DNA of 10,307 bases from Zygnema cylindricum. Lineage: Eukaryota > Streptophyta > Zygnematophyceae > Zygnematales > Zygnemataceae. Made by a program: the position numbers and the translations under genes. The notes below the pieces were generated by a model, which was not told where the DNA came from, did no database searches, and saw only the letters and a program-made list of their open reading frames with translations. Within the stretch, counting starts at the first letter, position 1. Each line of letters begins with the position of its first letter. The DNA lies in the NCBI GenBank assembly GCA_037447655.1, contig JBBHKE010001960.1, positions 64,001 to 74,307 on the forward strand, read 5' to 3'. This document shows positions 1 through 6,862 of the stretch, in pieces.

Positions 1-265
1 GAAATTAAAGGTAACGGATACTTATCTTTCACCTTAATCTTGTTCAGACTACGATAATCGACACACATTTTCAACGTTTCGTCTTTCTTTTTGAATAAGA
101 GAATTGGTGCTCCGTATGGTGATTTGCTGGGCTGAATATGCCCTTTCTCTAGGAGTTTTTTGATCTGTTTCTTTAACTCCTTTTGCTCAAAGAAACCATG
201 TTTATAAATTCCTGTGACAGGAGGATTACATCCAAGTTCAAGGTTAATAACATGTTCTATATCTC
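1..265 (-). pseudogene. Reverse transcriptase N-terminal fragment (Ty3/gypsy pol)
   Basis: This is the start of the RT domain of pol, which copies element RNA into DNA. The minus-strand frame is open from position 290 to the window edge. It shows the usual order of Ty3/gypsy RT landmarks: RDIEH at the entry, a Lys/Glu-rich helix, [14 protein letters not shown] at about 106-147, FKKKD, and [10 protein letters not shown] at about 34-63, ending in KYPLPLI at the edge. The catalytic YVDD-type motif lies outside the window. This frame differs by one from the protease frame just upstream. The break falls near 257-270, where the protease ORF ends GHLPEI-stop and the expected proline-rich junction continues in the RT frame. 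No stop occurs within this fragment. The assignment rests on recognised RT motifs. Confidence 0.9.
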
Positions 266-1165
266 GGGAAGGTGGCCTTCCGAGAGTAAATCACTTGGGA
301 AAACATCTTGAAATTCAAAAATCAAATCCTTAACATCAACATCACATGCATTAATGTCAGTTACAAAATCAGATTTTAGTTTTTCGAAAGTTTTAGTGGT
401 GTCTAATTTAGTGATGACATCAATGATAGTGTTTTCTCCCCCCCTTTCATCAATAACTGCCTCAGTTACTAATAACAAGAAAGCATGATTTGTTTTAGCT
501 TTTAAGTGTTTTTTAAATTGTTTAGCAGATATCAAACCTTCCACTCCCAATCTTGTTATGTTATTTATATGATTCCTATGCAATTTCTTAGGAGATAATG
601 CTTGCAAAACCTTCCAACCGTTGTCAAACCTCTCTTTCAAGGTGTTAATTTCCCAATTAATTTGAGGATTGTGTTCAGTTATCCAAGGCTTTCCCAGAAT
701 TAGTTCTTCACTTCCCAAATTCATTATTTCACACATAACTTTCATTTTATGACCCTGGATATCAACTTCTATCGTGTCAGTTTGTAAGTCTAATGTTGAT
801 TTATTACCATTTGCCACTTGAACATGTAAAGGCTTTTCCCTTATGACAATAGGAATTTTTTTTTCCTCTACAAACTTATGTGAAATAAAATTATGTGTGG
901 CACCTGAATTAACCATTACTCTCAAGGGTTTTCCTTCCACTAATGACTCGAATCTAATAAAACTGTGTCTAGTGTCATCATTACTTAACTGTCCTAACAT
1001 AGGTCTATTGTTGAGAATTTGATAGGAAGGATTCTTTAAACTATGCAGTGTTGTGAGAATCATAATACATTCAGCTATCCTAACTTTTCCATTCATTAAT
1101 TTGCCCTCCAAAGTTAACTCTTTAACTTTTGGATCCGGTTGACTCAACAGAGGACTTTCAGTTAG
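257..1165 (-). pseudogene. Retropepsin-like protease and pol linker with D-to-N active site
   Basis: The frame is open from 1165, and the first near-cognate start is TTG at 1147; a start codon is not expected if it is translated as part of a gag-pol polyprotein. Numbering from 1147, residues 60-175 match the aspartic protease of plant Ty3/gypsy elements: RVMVNSGATHNFIS at 76-89 and a LILGKPWITEHNPQINW block at 149-165. The family motif is D-S/T-G. Here the codon at 908-910 reads AAT (Asn80), so the catalytic Asp is gone. The C-terminal part ends with [11 protein letters not shown], the usual approach to RT, then runs into a TAG at 257-259 because of a one-base frame break. Gag lies upstream in a different frame, its TAA at 1162-1164 meeting the start of this frame. 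The ORF is long and otherwise uninterrupted. Confidence 0.88.
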
Positions 1166-2478
1166 TCATTTCCGTTTCCCACCTCTTGGGCTTCCTGCTC
1201 AGCTAGGTATAATGCAATATCCTTTTGGAGACCTTCATTTACTTCGACTGTTTTAAGAGAACCTTTATCTATACAGTCTTTAGCGTAATGATCTAAACCC
1301 CCGCATTTGAAACAAGTGACTTTCTTTTTGGGTTTTATGCACTCTCTACTTAAATGTCCCTCCTCTCCTCAGTTATAACAGTTAATCTTTTTCAGTTGTG
1401 CACACTCAAATGCTCTATGACCCTTTTTTTGAAAAATAGTGCATGTGGGGATGGTAAAGTTAGGCTTCTGCGCATTAATGCTTGGTTTAGGACTTTTAAT
1501 GTACCCCCCTCTATTGTTAAATTTATTTCCTGCATTAACACTATGTCCACCCCTTTGATTTCCCCTCAAGTTATTTTGCCTATTCACCAAACCAACATTC
1601 AGACCCTGTTCAACAAATTCCTCCTCATCCCATTCTGATACTTACTTCAAATTACCCGTTAGTGATCGAGTTTTCCGATTATACCCCAACTAATCTTCTA
1701 ATTCCAATGACTTATCTTGTAATTCCTTCAAATTATTAAATTTTTTATGTTTTAGTTCTGATTTCAATATAGGATTCAAATAGTTCAAGAAATGCAATTT
1801 AGCCATTTCATCAGTCAAACTTATGACATGAATGCTAGATGAGTCAAATTCCACAATAAAATCGTTCACAAATCCAGTCTGTTTATAATTCAACCACTTT
1901 TCTTCCATTCTGGATTTAAAAGTGACAGACAGGAAACGTGATTTGATCGCGGTTTTAAAAGTTTCCCAATCAGCATTATTAAGAATCAATTTAGACCTTC
2001 TCTAAGTATAATACCAAATCTGAACATTGCATTTCAGACAATTAACAACAAAAAAAGTGTAATCATCACGATCACAATTTCTAGATTCCAAATAATACTC
2101 CATATGAAAAATCCAAGCATCCAACTCATTGATCCTCTTACCATCAAACAATGGTGCCTCACTAATAGACAGTTTGAGATCCCTTATATTCTTAGGTCTA
2201 TCATGATCATCCTCCCTAAAACTGACATTCTTTTTACTTCTCTAACCCTTTTGGTCATTCATATCATTCTTGGTCTGAATTTAGTTAATACGGTCATCTA
2301 ATTTCTCATTTGAAACATTTCCATTTTCTTTGTCATCTTTCAATTCACTTTTCAATTCGGAAATGGTTTCATCCACAGCGGCAGCATGATTATTAAATCT
2401 TTTGACCAATTTCACAATCCGCTTCTTCAACACATTCAACACATTCTCCATTTCGCGTTTCCATGCAAAATTTGCCAT
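1162..2478 (-). pseudogene. Gag polyprotein pseudogene with six in-frame stops
   Basis: Gag forms the particle that packages element RNA. One minus-strand frame carries recognisable gag from an ATG at 2476-2478 to a TAA at 1162-1164. In order it has a Lys/Glu-rich, probably coiled-coil start (MANFAWKREMENVLNVL, then VDETISELKSELK), a LKLSISEAPLFDGKRI block near 2185-2135, a LDAWIFHMEYYLES block, the retrotransposon gag domain (ADWETFKTAIKSRFLSVTF, then YKQTGFVNDFIVEFDSS) at about 1970-1840, and a Gly/Asn/Arg-rich stretch leading to zinc knuckles. The frame is never shifted but is broken by stops at 2281-2283 (TAA), 2242-2244 (TAG), 2002-2004 (TAG), 1690-1692 (TAG), 1642-1644 (TAA) and 1369-1371 (TGA). 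Decay by point substitution without indels is unusual over 1.3 kb. Confidence 0.88.
1273..1443 (-). other. Triple CCHC zinc-knuckle array of gag, two of three damaged
   Basis: Three C-X2-C-X4-H-X4-C knuckles can be traced in the gag frame; these bind nucleic acid in nucleocapsid. Knuckle 1 (1443 to 1402) reads CTIFQKKGHRAFEC, with Phe in place of the second Cys. Knuckle 2 (1380 to 1339) reads CYN, then a TGA codon exactly where the second Cys belongs, then GEEGHLSREC. Knuckle 3 (1314 to 1273) reads CFKCGGLDHYAKDC and is intact. The spacing is clear on inspection. Confidence 0.85.
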
Positions 2479-2703
2479 TATCACACAATGAAATCAAGCA
2501 AAAGAAACATAGAGTATAATTTCCCAATGAAAATTGATGCAGATTTGAAGTCTTTAGGTTGCTCCAATCCAAGACTTCTTCTCTTTAACAAATCTTTTGA
2601 AAATATCAAGATCTGAGAAATTAAAAAGACATTGACAGTAAGTTAGTACAGATTCAAATTTTCAATTTCCCAACATTGACACAAAAGGTAAAAATTTCCC
2701 CAC

Positions 2704-2803
2704 AAATTTTGCAATAGCAAAATTGAAAGCTCTCAAAGGTAAGATTTAACAATAAATTTTGCAACAACAAAATTGAAATCAATCAAAAGTAACAATTTAG
2801 GGT
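2704..2803. repeat. Imperfect 50-bp tandem duplication in the leader
   Basis: Two adjacent copies of about 50 bp start at 2704 and 2754. Both begin AAATTTTGCAA, share AAAATTGAAA, then TCAAA/GGTAA-like and GATTTA/AATTTA segments. By eye the copies are roughly three-quarters to four-fifths identical. Related wording just upstream (near 2675-2703) may be a third, weaker copy. Confidence 0.6.
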
Positions 2804-3034
2804 TTGAAAAGTTTTGAATCATTTTTGGACTCCTTTGCTCTTGAAGAAGTAAAGTACTCCACTTTCTTTCTCCTCCATTAGCAAATTTCCCACTTCCCAC
2901 TACATCAGGATCTTTTACTCTCTAATCCTCACATCCTCACCCTTCATGGCTTCAAGTCCTCCCTTTACACATGAATCATTGCTAAGAGAAAGCAAGTTTG
3001 TTTGGCCTCTAAGTAATTGGAGTGAGCTTCAGCG

Positions 3035-3118
3035 GTGGCTACACTGCCCACCCCGCCTTAGTCCTAAGGACCTAAGCACGCCCCACATCTAACCAGCAGC
3101 TGCTGGCAGTGTGGTCAC
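3035..3118. repeat. Inverted repeat / potential stem-loop in GC-rich leader
   Basis: GTGGCTACACTGCC at 3035-3048 can pair with GGCAGTGTGGTCAC at 3105-3118. The inner eight bases (ACACTGCC with GGCAGTGT) are perfect. The outer six pair on the plus strand with two G-U pairs, which become A-C mismatches in the minus-strand element RNA. The 56-base loop contains a smaller near-palindrome around GTCCTAAGGAC at 3061-3071 and AGCAGCTGCT at 3095-3104. Confidence 0.5.
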
Positions 3119-3235
3119 TTAGTTTCCCTCTAATCCCCTACCACTCACATTGTGGTTCCACCAACCCGGGTCAGAGCACCCTCACTGGTCACGGCAGTCG
3201 ATTTTCGGGTGAGAAAGCTTCTCTTTGGCTTTTAA

Positions 3236-3253
3236 CCAAGCTCCGATACTATA
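3236..3253 (-). promoter_or_regulatory. Primer binding site, tRNA-iMet type
   Basis: On the minus strand, directly after the LTR end TTGTTACA, the sequence reads TATAGTATCGGAGCTTGG. It resembles the plant initiator-Met primer site TGGTATCAGAGC, with a G-to-A change in GGTATC and an A-to-G change in CAGAGC. The site primes minus-strand DNA synthesis in the particle. The location between a TG...CA-type LTR tip and the leader supports the call despite the two mismatches. Confidence 0.7.
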
Positions 3254-3801
3254 TGTAACAAGATCTCCTACCTCTCAAAAAATCCCATTACTACTCACAA
3301 TCCCAACCACACATTCCACACATTGGAAAATACACATCCACATTGGACCACACTCACATAAGGATAAACTTTAAATTAAAATAAGCTTCTGTCCACATAA
3401 CATTAGCTTGGTCTCTTGCCCTCGTGGTTCAACCCTTCTGATTAAAGTGTTTTCGACTACTCTCCACTCTTAATAATTCTATCTCTTAACTACTAAAACA
3501 CTTTTTAGTTAGTAAGAGATTTCAATGCAAAAATGCCTTTTCTCCAATTTGGTATTAATCGCTCAAGACCAAGATCAGCCGGAATTTCCACAAACTTTTC
3601 CAAAGGAAAAGATGTCTACTCTCCTCTTAGACTTCACTATTTATCCATCATCGCCCTGGACTCGCCAGGCCAGAGTAAACTCTCTGTTTTAACAGGCTTT
3701 TACCTGGGCCAATCATTGATCAGCAAAGACTCAGACTGACCAATGCAAAACCGTGCGAAATCTCTTACTAACTACTTAGCACTTTACTAACCAATCAAAC
3801 A
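3254..3801 (-). repeat. Probable 5' LTR of the Ty3/gypsy element (outer edge uncertain)
   Basis: The inner tip on the plus strand is TGTAACAAGATC, immediately next to the primer binding site, and gives the expected ...TTGTTACA end on the minus strand. On the minus strand a TATA-like GATAAATAG lies at about 3637-3646, where an LTR promoter could sit. The outer tip is not fixed. A CAAACA end at 3801 would give a TGTTTG start, and a GTAACA end at 3821 is an alternative. Only one LTR is in the window, so no pairwise check is possible. Confidence 0.45.
3506..3774. repeat. Perfect 18-bp inverted repeat flanking 233 bp inside the LTR region
   Basis: TAGTTAGTAAGAGATTTC at 3506-3523 recurs in reverse complement at 3757-3774. 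Just inside the left arm and just outside the right-hand insert lies a 9-bp direct repeat AATGCAAAA (3524-3532 and about 3742-3750). The left flank at 3480-3505 (ATCTCTTAACTAC..., then CACTTTT) also resembles the right arm and its flank (ATCTCTTACTAAC..., then CACTTTA), so the left side can fold into a local hairpin. It could be a small nested element or a duplicated LTR regulatory arm. Confidence 0.6.
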
Positions 3802-4060
3802 TTACGTTTCACTACGTAACATTTACGTGCAAAAGTGCGCGCCAAACGAAACGCGACTTCGCACGATTGTGCGTAACAAATTTCGCACGCGAAACTTCGT
3901 ACAAAATTCCCTTAAGTGAAAGTGACGTTTCGTACTAAAATTTGTTCGAAACGAACCACCGTGCATACTAAACGTTTCGTTAGAACTTTATGAAACGTAC
4001 ACGCGTTATTTCGGTATTTATTTGACCCTTAACCCGTTTCAATGATACCCACTTGTTATT
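3802..4060. repeat. CGAAAC/GTTTCG word cluster in non-coding DNA
   Basis: Exact CGAAAC or GTTTCG words occur at 3847, 3890, 3927, 3947 and 3974, with near versions at about 3803, 3992 and 4035. Other CG-rich words cluster with them, such as CGCAC/GTGCG (hairpin CGCAC-GATT-GTGCG at about 3860-3873) and the inverted pair ACGTTTC (3972-3978) / GAAACGT (3992-3998). No ORF of interest is present. The composition differs from the LTR side and from the AT-rich DNA that follows. Confidence 0.5.
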
Positions 4061-4581
4061 TAGACCCCACGTTGTCACCTAAATACACCCATCGCTATAA
4101 CTTTTAAAATATAACTCCAAATAGCGTGATTCTTTCGCGGACGTCTACCAAATTTAGTACTCTATAATCATAATATCTAAATACCCCTTTATAAACAAGT
4201 TCGATCAGCTTTTACTCTTACATGAAGCCCTACAAATAAATAAATAAAATCATATTTCACATCAAGATGTTTTACCCATTGTAAGGAATGCTCTCAATAT
4301 TTTTAACTTAATTGACGACTTTTGTTTTTTGTCTTTTAAACACTCTTAAAATGCGTATAGGGAATCTTTAACGCACATTACACTAATTCATATACAAGTG
4401 CGTACCATTATAATTTATGTTCACAAAGTTGACCTTTGGACATACGAGCACATGTTCATGTTATTCCCCCTGTTTCTATATTACAAATCAAATTTGAGTG
4501 CGCTTTCATGTGTCAATGTCACTCACTTTCTCGCGTCCACACTGTTATTTGTATTATGATGTCTCGATTGCTTTTTACGGA
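4061..4581. other. AT-rich intergenic stretch, no gene seen
   Basis: The sequence is A/T-rich with no recognisable protein, RNA gene or clear repeat, apart from a short AAATAAATAAATAAAAT run near 4234-4250. The open frame in the 4436-4675 range has no recognisable motif, is rich in Cys/Ile/Val as AT-rich chance frames are, and is not called as a gene. Confidence 0.6.
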
Positions 4582-4876
4582 CAATGAATATGTATCGACA
4601 TACCAATGTTTATTGGTCTCGACTATATGTGTGTCGTTTTGTATTCTATACAGAAAGTTTTGTACCTTGATGTAAACACACCACCCACCTCCCCCCCTTT
4701 TGTAGATATAACGATTATCGATGGTTATCTATTAATGGTGTTGGTATGTCGACATTTATCGGGAACAATCACCAATAACGATGTATCAAGATATATCGAC
4801 CTCCTCACCGATACAGATAACCGATATGTAGGTTATTGAATTGTTGCTGATAGGAAATTACTGATACACAACATTG
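4582..4876. mobile_element. Possible degenerate hAT-like MITE remnant
   Basis: The right end reads GATACACAACATTG (to 4876), close to the right tip of the better-preserved element at 5065-5491 (GATACACAACACTA). A CAATG start at 4582 followed by ATGTATCG gives a weak left partner. The interior is full of ATCGATA, CCGATA and TATCG words like that element. No convincing target site duplication was found, so borders are tentative and the call is weak. Confidence 0.35.
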
Positions 4877-5064
4877 GTTATTTTACAGTTTTCTTGTACT
4901 TGATTACGAAATAACGAGAAGTTGTGTTACGAGTTGGCTCATGTTGTACACCACACTATTTCATCACCTCTTAAATTATTATAAATGATAATAATTAAAC
5001 CTTAACCTCATCAGCGGAAAGTAATAGTATCAGTTTTATTGTAAGTTTAAACGACATGAATTAG

Positions 5065-5491
5065 TAGTGTTGTGTATCGACAGGGCTTTGCCGATAATCG
5101 TTATATTGGCACGATATATTGATGTTTGGGTTATTGCCAAAAAAAACCGGTATTATTGGTTTTTTATCGCGATAACACCGGTATCGATAACTATATGCGA
5201 TAAATGTATGGTTCGTAGAGTACAATTGTACGATTTATTCCGTCGAATTGAACATCCGTTATGCCGTTACACAAAGTACGAAACAGTTTGTTACACGTGG
5301 CATGCCACGCTATATATAGTTAAAATACAATACAATATATTATAAAGTAGTATTATTTAGCGTACTATATTTTTTCCACTTATGGCCGATAAGAAATTTG
5401 TTGGTCTGGGAGCGATGTATCGGACCCCTGACTGTTCGATAACCGATAACTATCGGTATCGGTGTAAATTCTTTGGCGATACACAACACTA
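5065..5491. mobile_element. hAT-like MITE, 427 bp, 15-bp perfect TIRs
   Basis: TAGTGTTGTGTATCG at 5065-5079 is the exact reverse complement of CGATACACAACACTA at 5477-5491. The tips start TAGTG, which fits the hAT end pattern YARNG. The 8-bp flanks TGAATTAG (5057-5064) and GAAATTAG (5492-5499) agree at six of eight positions, as expected for an aged 8-bp hAT target duplication. The interior is too short for a transposase and has no convincing coding sequence. It is rich in CCGATA/TATCGG words, including the hairpin ACCGATA-AC-TATCGGT at 5442-5457 and the palindrome TTATCGCGATAA at 5164-5175. It would depend on an hAT transposase from elsewhere. Confidence 0.75.
5294..5319. promoter_or_regulatory. 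G-box, 14-bp palindrome and TATA-like run inside the MITE
   Basis: CACGTG (5294-5299) runs into the perfect palindrome CGTGGCATGCCACG (5296-5309), which is followed at once by the palindrome CTATATATAG (5310-5319). The arrangement looks like a bZIP/bHLH site next to a TATA box, carried within the MITE. Function is inference only. Confidence 0.4.
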
Positions 5492-5499
5492 GAAATTAG

Positions 5500-5621
5500 G
5501 GACACCGATATATTATTATTAGCATTATTAGCGATTCCCGGTGTCTTGCAACTTTTCACGATGCGCAGGGGTCCCGAAGGGGTCCACGTCGCCCCCGCCT
5601 CCCGTTTTCTCCGCGCGACCG
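5500..5621. other. GC-rich intergenic segment, no gene seen
   Basis: This short stretch contains C/G-rich sequence (GGGGTCC twice near 5568-5584, CCCCCGCC near 5592-5599) between the MITE and the telo-box hairpin. The GGTCCC/CCGAAGG wording resembles the nearby 19-bp tandem repeat. No coding signal is visible. Confidence 0.5.
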
Positions 5622-5695
5622 TATGTTTAGGGTTTTTTTTATCAGTTCTGTTTTTTATTTATTAATAAAACAAATAATAAATGACCCTAAACATA
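5622..5695. repeat. Long hairpin with telomere-type arms
   Basis: TATGTTTAGGGT at 5622-5633 and ACCCTAAACATA at 5684-5695 form a perfect 12-bp inverted repeat. The loop contains further pairing potential, with a T-rich left side, an A-rich right side and the palindrome TTTATTAATAAA near its centre. The arms contain TTTAGGG and CCCTAAA, the plant telomere unit in opposite orientation. Another AAACCCTA lies at about 5697-5704. It may be a small foldback element or a telo-box regulatory site. Confidence 0.6.
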
Positions 5696-5718
5696 TAAAC
5701 CCTATTTCACATATCCGA

Positions 5719-5760
5719 TCCCGCGAGGTGCCGAAGGTCCCGCGAGGTGCCGAAGGTCCC
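5719..5760. repeat. 19-bp tandem repeat, 2.2 copies
   Basis: The unit TCCCGCGAGGTGCCGAAGG occurs exactly at 5719-5737 and again at 5738-5756, followed by the first four bases TCCC. Both full copies are identical, which suggests a recent duplication or slippage event in GC-rich DNA. Confidence 0.9.
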
Positions 5761-6140
5761 ACAAATGTATGGTGACATGTAACGAACCCATGCTGTATAC
5801 GGTAAGCAGTTAAAGTGAAGATCGGCCAAAATGTACGGACGAATCTAGAAAAAGCGACGTGCAGACTTTATGCGGCTTGACCAAACGCAAGAGAAGGCCG
5901 TACAAAAGGTTGCGCCTTTAAGAATCCCCCTAACGAGCTATGCCACTTGTCAAACAACTTTTGCATATGACAAAAAGATTTGTATAATCTCATCTCTACC
6001 GGACCATGCATTTTAGATCAGCCTGACTTTTAGTCAAAACTAAAATTACACGCGGCTTCGTGGACTGGTACAATAGTTACGATTTTGGCACTGTTCGGTC
6101 TCGTTAAATATTTTGAATGTTTTCATCTTTGAAAAGATTA

Positions 6141-6162
6141 TTTGGCGCCTCTTTTTTGGCGC
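6141..6162 (+). promoter_or_regulatory. Two adjacent E2F-like sites
   Basis: TTTGGCGC occurs at 6141-6148 and again at 6155-6162, matching the E2F/DP consensus TTTSSCGC twice in the same orientation with starts 14 bp apart. The pair is about 1 kb upstream of the SRO start codon. A chance pair is possible. Confidence 0.35.
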
Positions 6163-6663
6163 GCTTGTTACCTTTGGGCCAGTTGATACTATCGCCTTTC
6201 CCGCTCTTTAAAATACGAATTTTCGTGAAAATTTCAAAATTTACCGTACGAAAATGATTAAAAGTTTGTGGATATACTCGTTTAACTACTAAGCGGTTTA
6301 AATGGCCAAATCATAAAAGCAACGCCAGCCCCAAGCGCTTGTACGGCAAGACCTAGCGTGTCGAGCCAGTGGCTCAGATTTGAAACACCTGTCGACTGTT
6401 CAATAGCAAGTTACTTCGATTATTAAAAGTACAATGCAGTACAGGGCTGTACAAAAATACATTTTAGTATGGAAGGAACAGAAAATTCCGGTAAAAAAAT
6501 TACGCATTCCAAACGGTGGAAATACCGTACAAGTTTTAAGTCCAAATTCGCTTTTTTATTTTTTCACTAGCTCGACAAATTGAAAATAAAAATTTATGAT
6601 TGGAGGTCCTTTCACTCGTGCAATCGCTTCACGCAGTTGACTTTATGTAGACCAGCGAATTAC

Positions 6664-6671
6664 TGACGTCA
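6664..6671. promoter_or_regulatory. TGACGTCA bZIP (C-box/TGA-factor) palindrome
   Basis: The full 8-bp palindrome TGACGTCA is a high-affinity bZIP site. It lies about 530 bp upstream of the SRO start codon, consistent with but not proof of stress or salicylate-linked control. Confidence 0.4.
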
Positions 6672-6862
6672 GGATCTGTTGTTTGTGTTAGATACACTAT
6701 AAACGATCTTAGACGTGGCTCACTTTGAACCATGCAAGTACGGTGGGCTCAACACTAATCTACAATTCTGGGTCAAAAAGTCGACTCTTTGAATTAAATC
6801 AGTGAACCGTACTAAATTACAGGACAGTCTAGTACCGTACTGCATACTTTCAGCTCCAAGGG

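Larger units (their letters stand above)
2479..3233 (-). other. Retrotransposon 5' leader (untranslated) between PBS and gag
   Basis: The stretch lies between the primer binding site and the gag ATG and shows no convincing coding sequence. From 2479 to about 3000 it is A/T-rich and includes a 50-bp imperfect tandem duplication. From about 3020 to 3200 it becomes markedly richer in G and C and holds a long inverted repeat. The role is inferred from position only; leaders of LTR elements often carry packaging or dimerisation structures. Confidence 0.6.
1..3801 (-). mobile_element. Decayed Ty3/gypsy LTR retrotransposon, 5' half
   Basis: Read on the minus strand, the parts follow the order of a Ty3/gypsy element: LTR edge, primer binding site, leader, gag with CCHC knuckles, retropepsin, then reverse transcriptase. 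The window start cuts the element inside RT, so RNase H, integrase and the second LTR are not seen. The element cannot work on its own, because gag has six in-frame stops, the protease has lost its catalytic Asp, and there is a frame break before RT. The internal LTR edge at 3254 is supported by the adjoining primer binding site. The outer LTR edge near 3801 is a guess, based on a CA end and a change in word composition. Clade (chromovirus, Tat or other) is not assigned because the diagnostic integrase region is missing. Confidence 0.85.
5833..6840. promoter_or_regulatory. Cluster of eight CCGTAC/GTACGG words (SBP-type core)
   Basis: Exact hexamers lie at 5833-5838, 5898-5903, 6244-6249, 6341-6346, 6525-6530, 6738-6743, 6807-6812 and 6835-6840, in both orientations. 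CCGTAC contains the GTAC core bound by plant SBP-box (SPL) proteins, which also acts as a copper-response core in algae and plants. By simple base-frequency reasoning well under one such word per kb would be expected here. Whether they act on the downstream gene is inference. Confidence 0.45.

Noticed and set aside
1369-2283. Recoding (stop readthrough) as an explanation for gag stops
   Set aside because: Six stops of all three types, loss of a zinc ligand by one of them, and a dead protease fit pseudogene decay far better.
1354-2616. Plus-strand ORFs across gag (94, 65 and 76 codons)
   Set aside because: They are antisense shadows of the gag frame, whose zinc knuckles and gag domain are recognisable on the minus strand.
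3533-3739. 68-codon plus-strand ORF in the LTR region
   Set aside because: It lies antisense to the retroelement inside the likely LTR, has no recognisable motif, and is bounded by the inverted-repeat arms.
3795-4040. CRISPR-like or satellite array in the CGAAAC cluster
   Set aside because: The repeats are hexamers with irregular spacing and mixed orientation; there is no constant repeat-spacer pattern, and the genome is a plant's.
4436-4839. Two overlapping plus-strand ORFs (79 and 77 codons)
   Set aside because: AT-rich chance frames with no motif, overlapping each other and a probable MITE remnant.
5067-5345. 92-codon plus-strand ORF
   Set aside because: It starts inside the MITE inverted repeat and runs through its repeat words; no transposase-like or other motif was seen.
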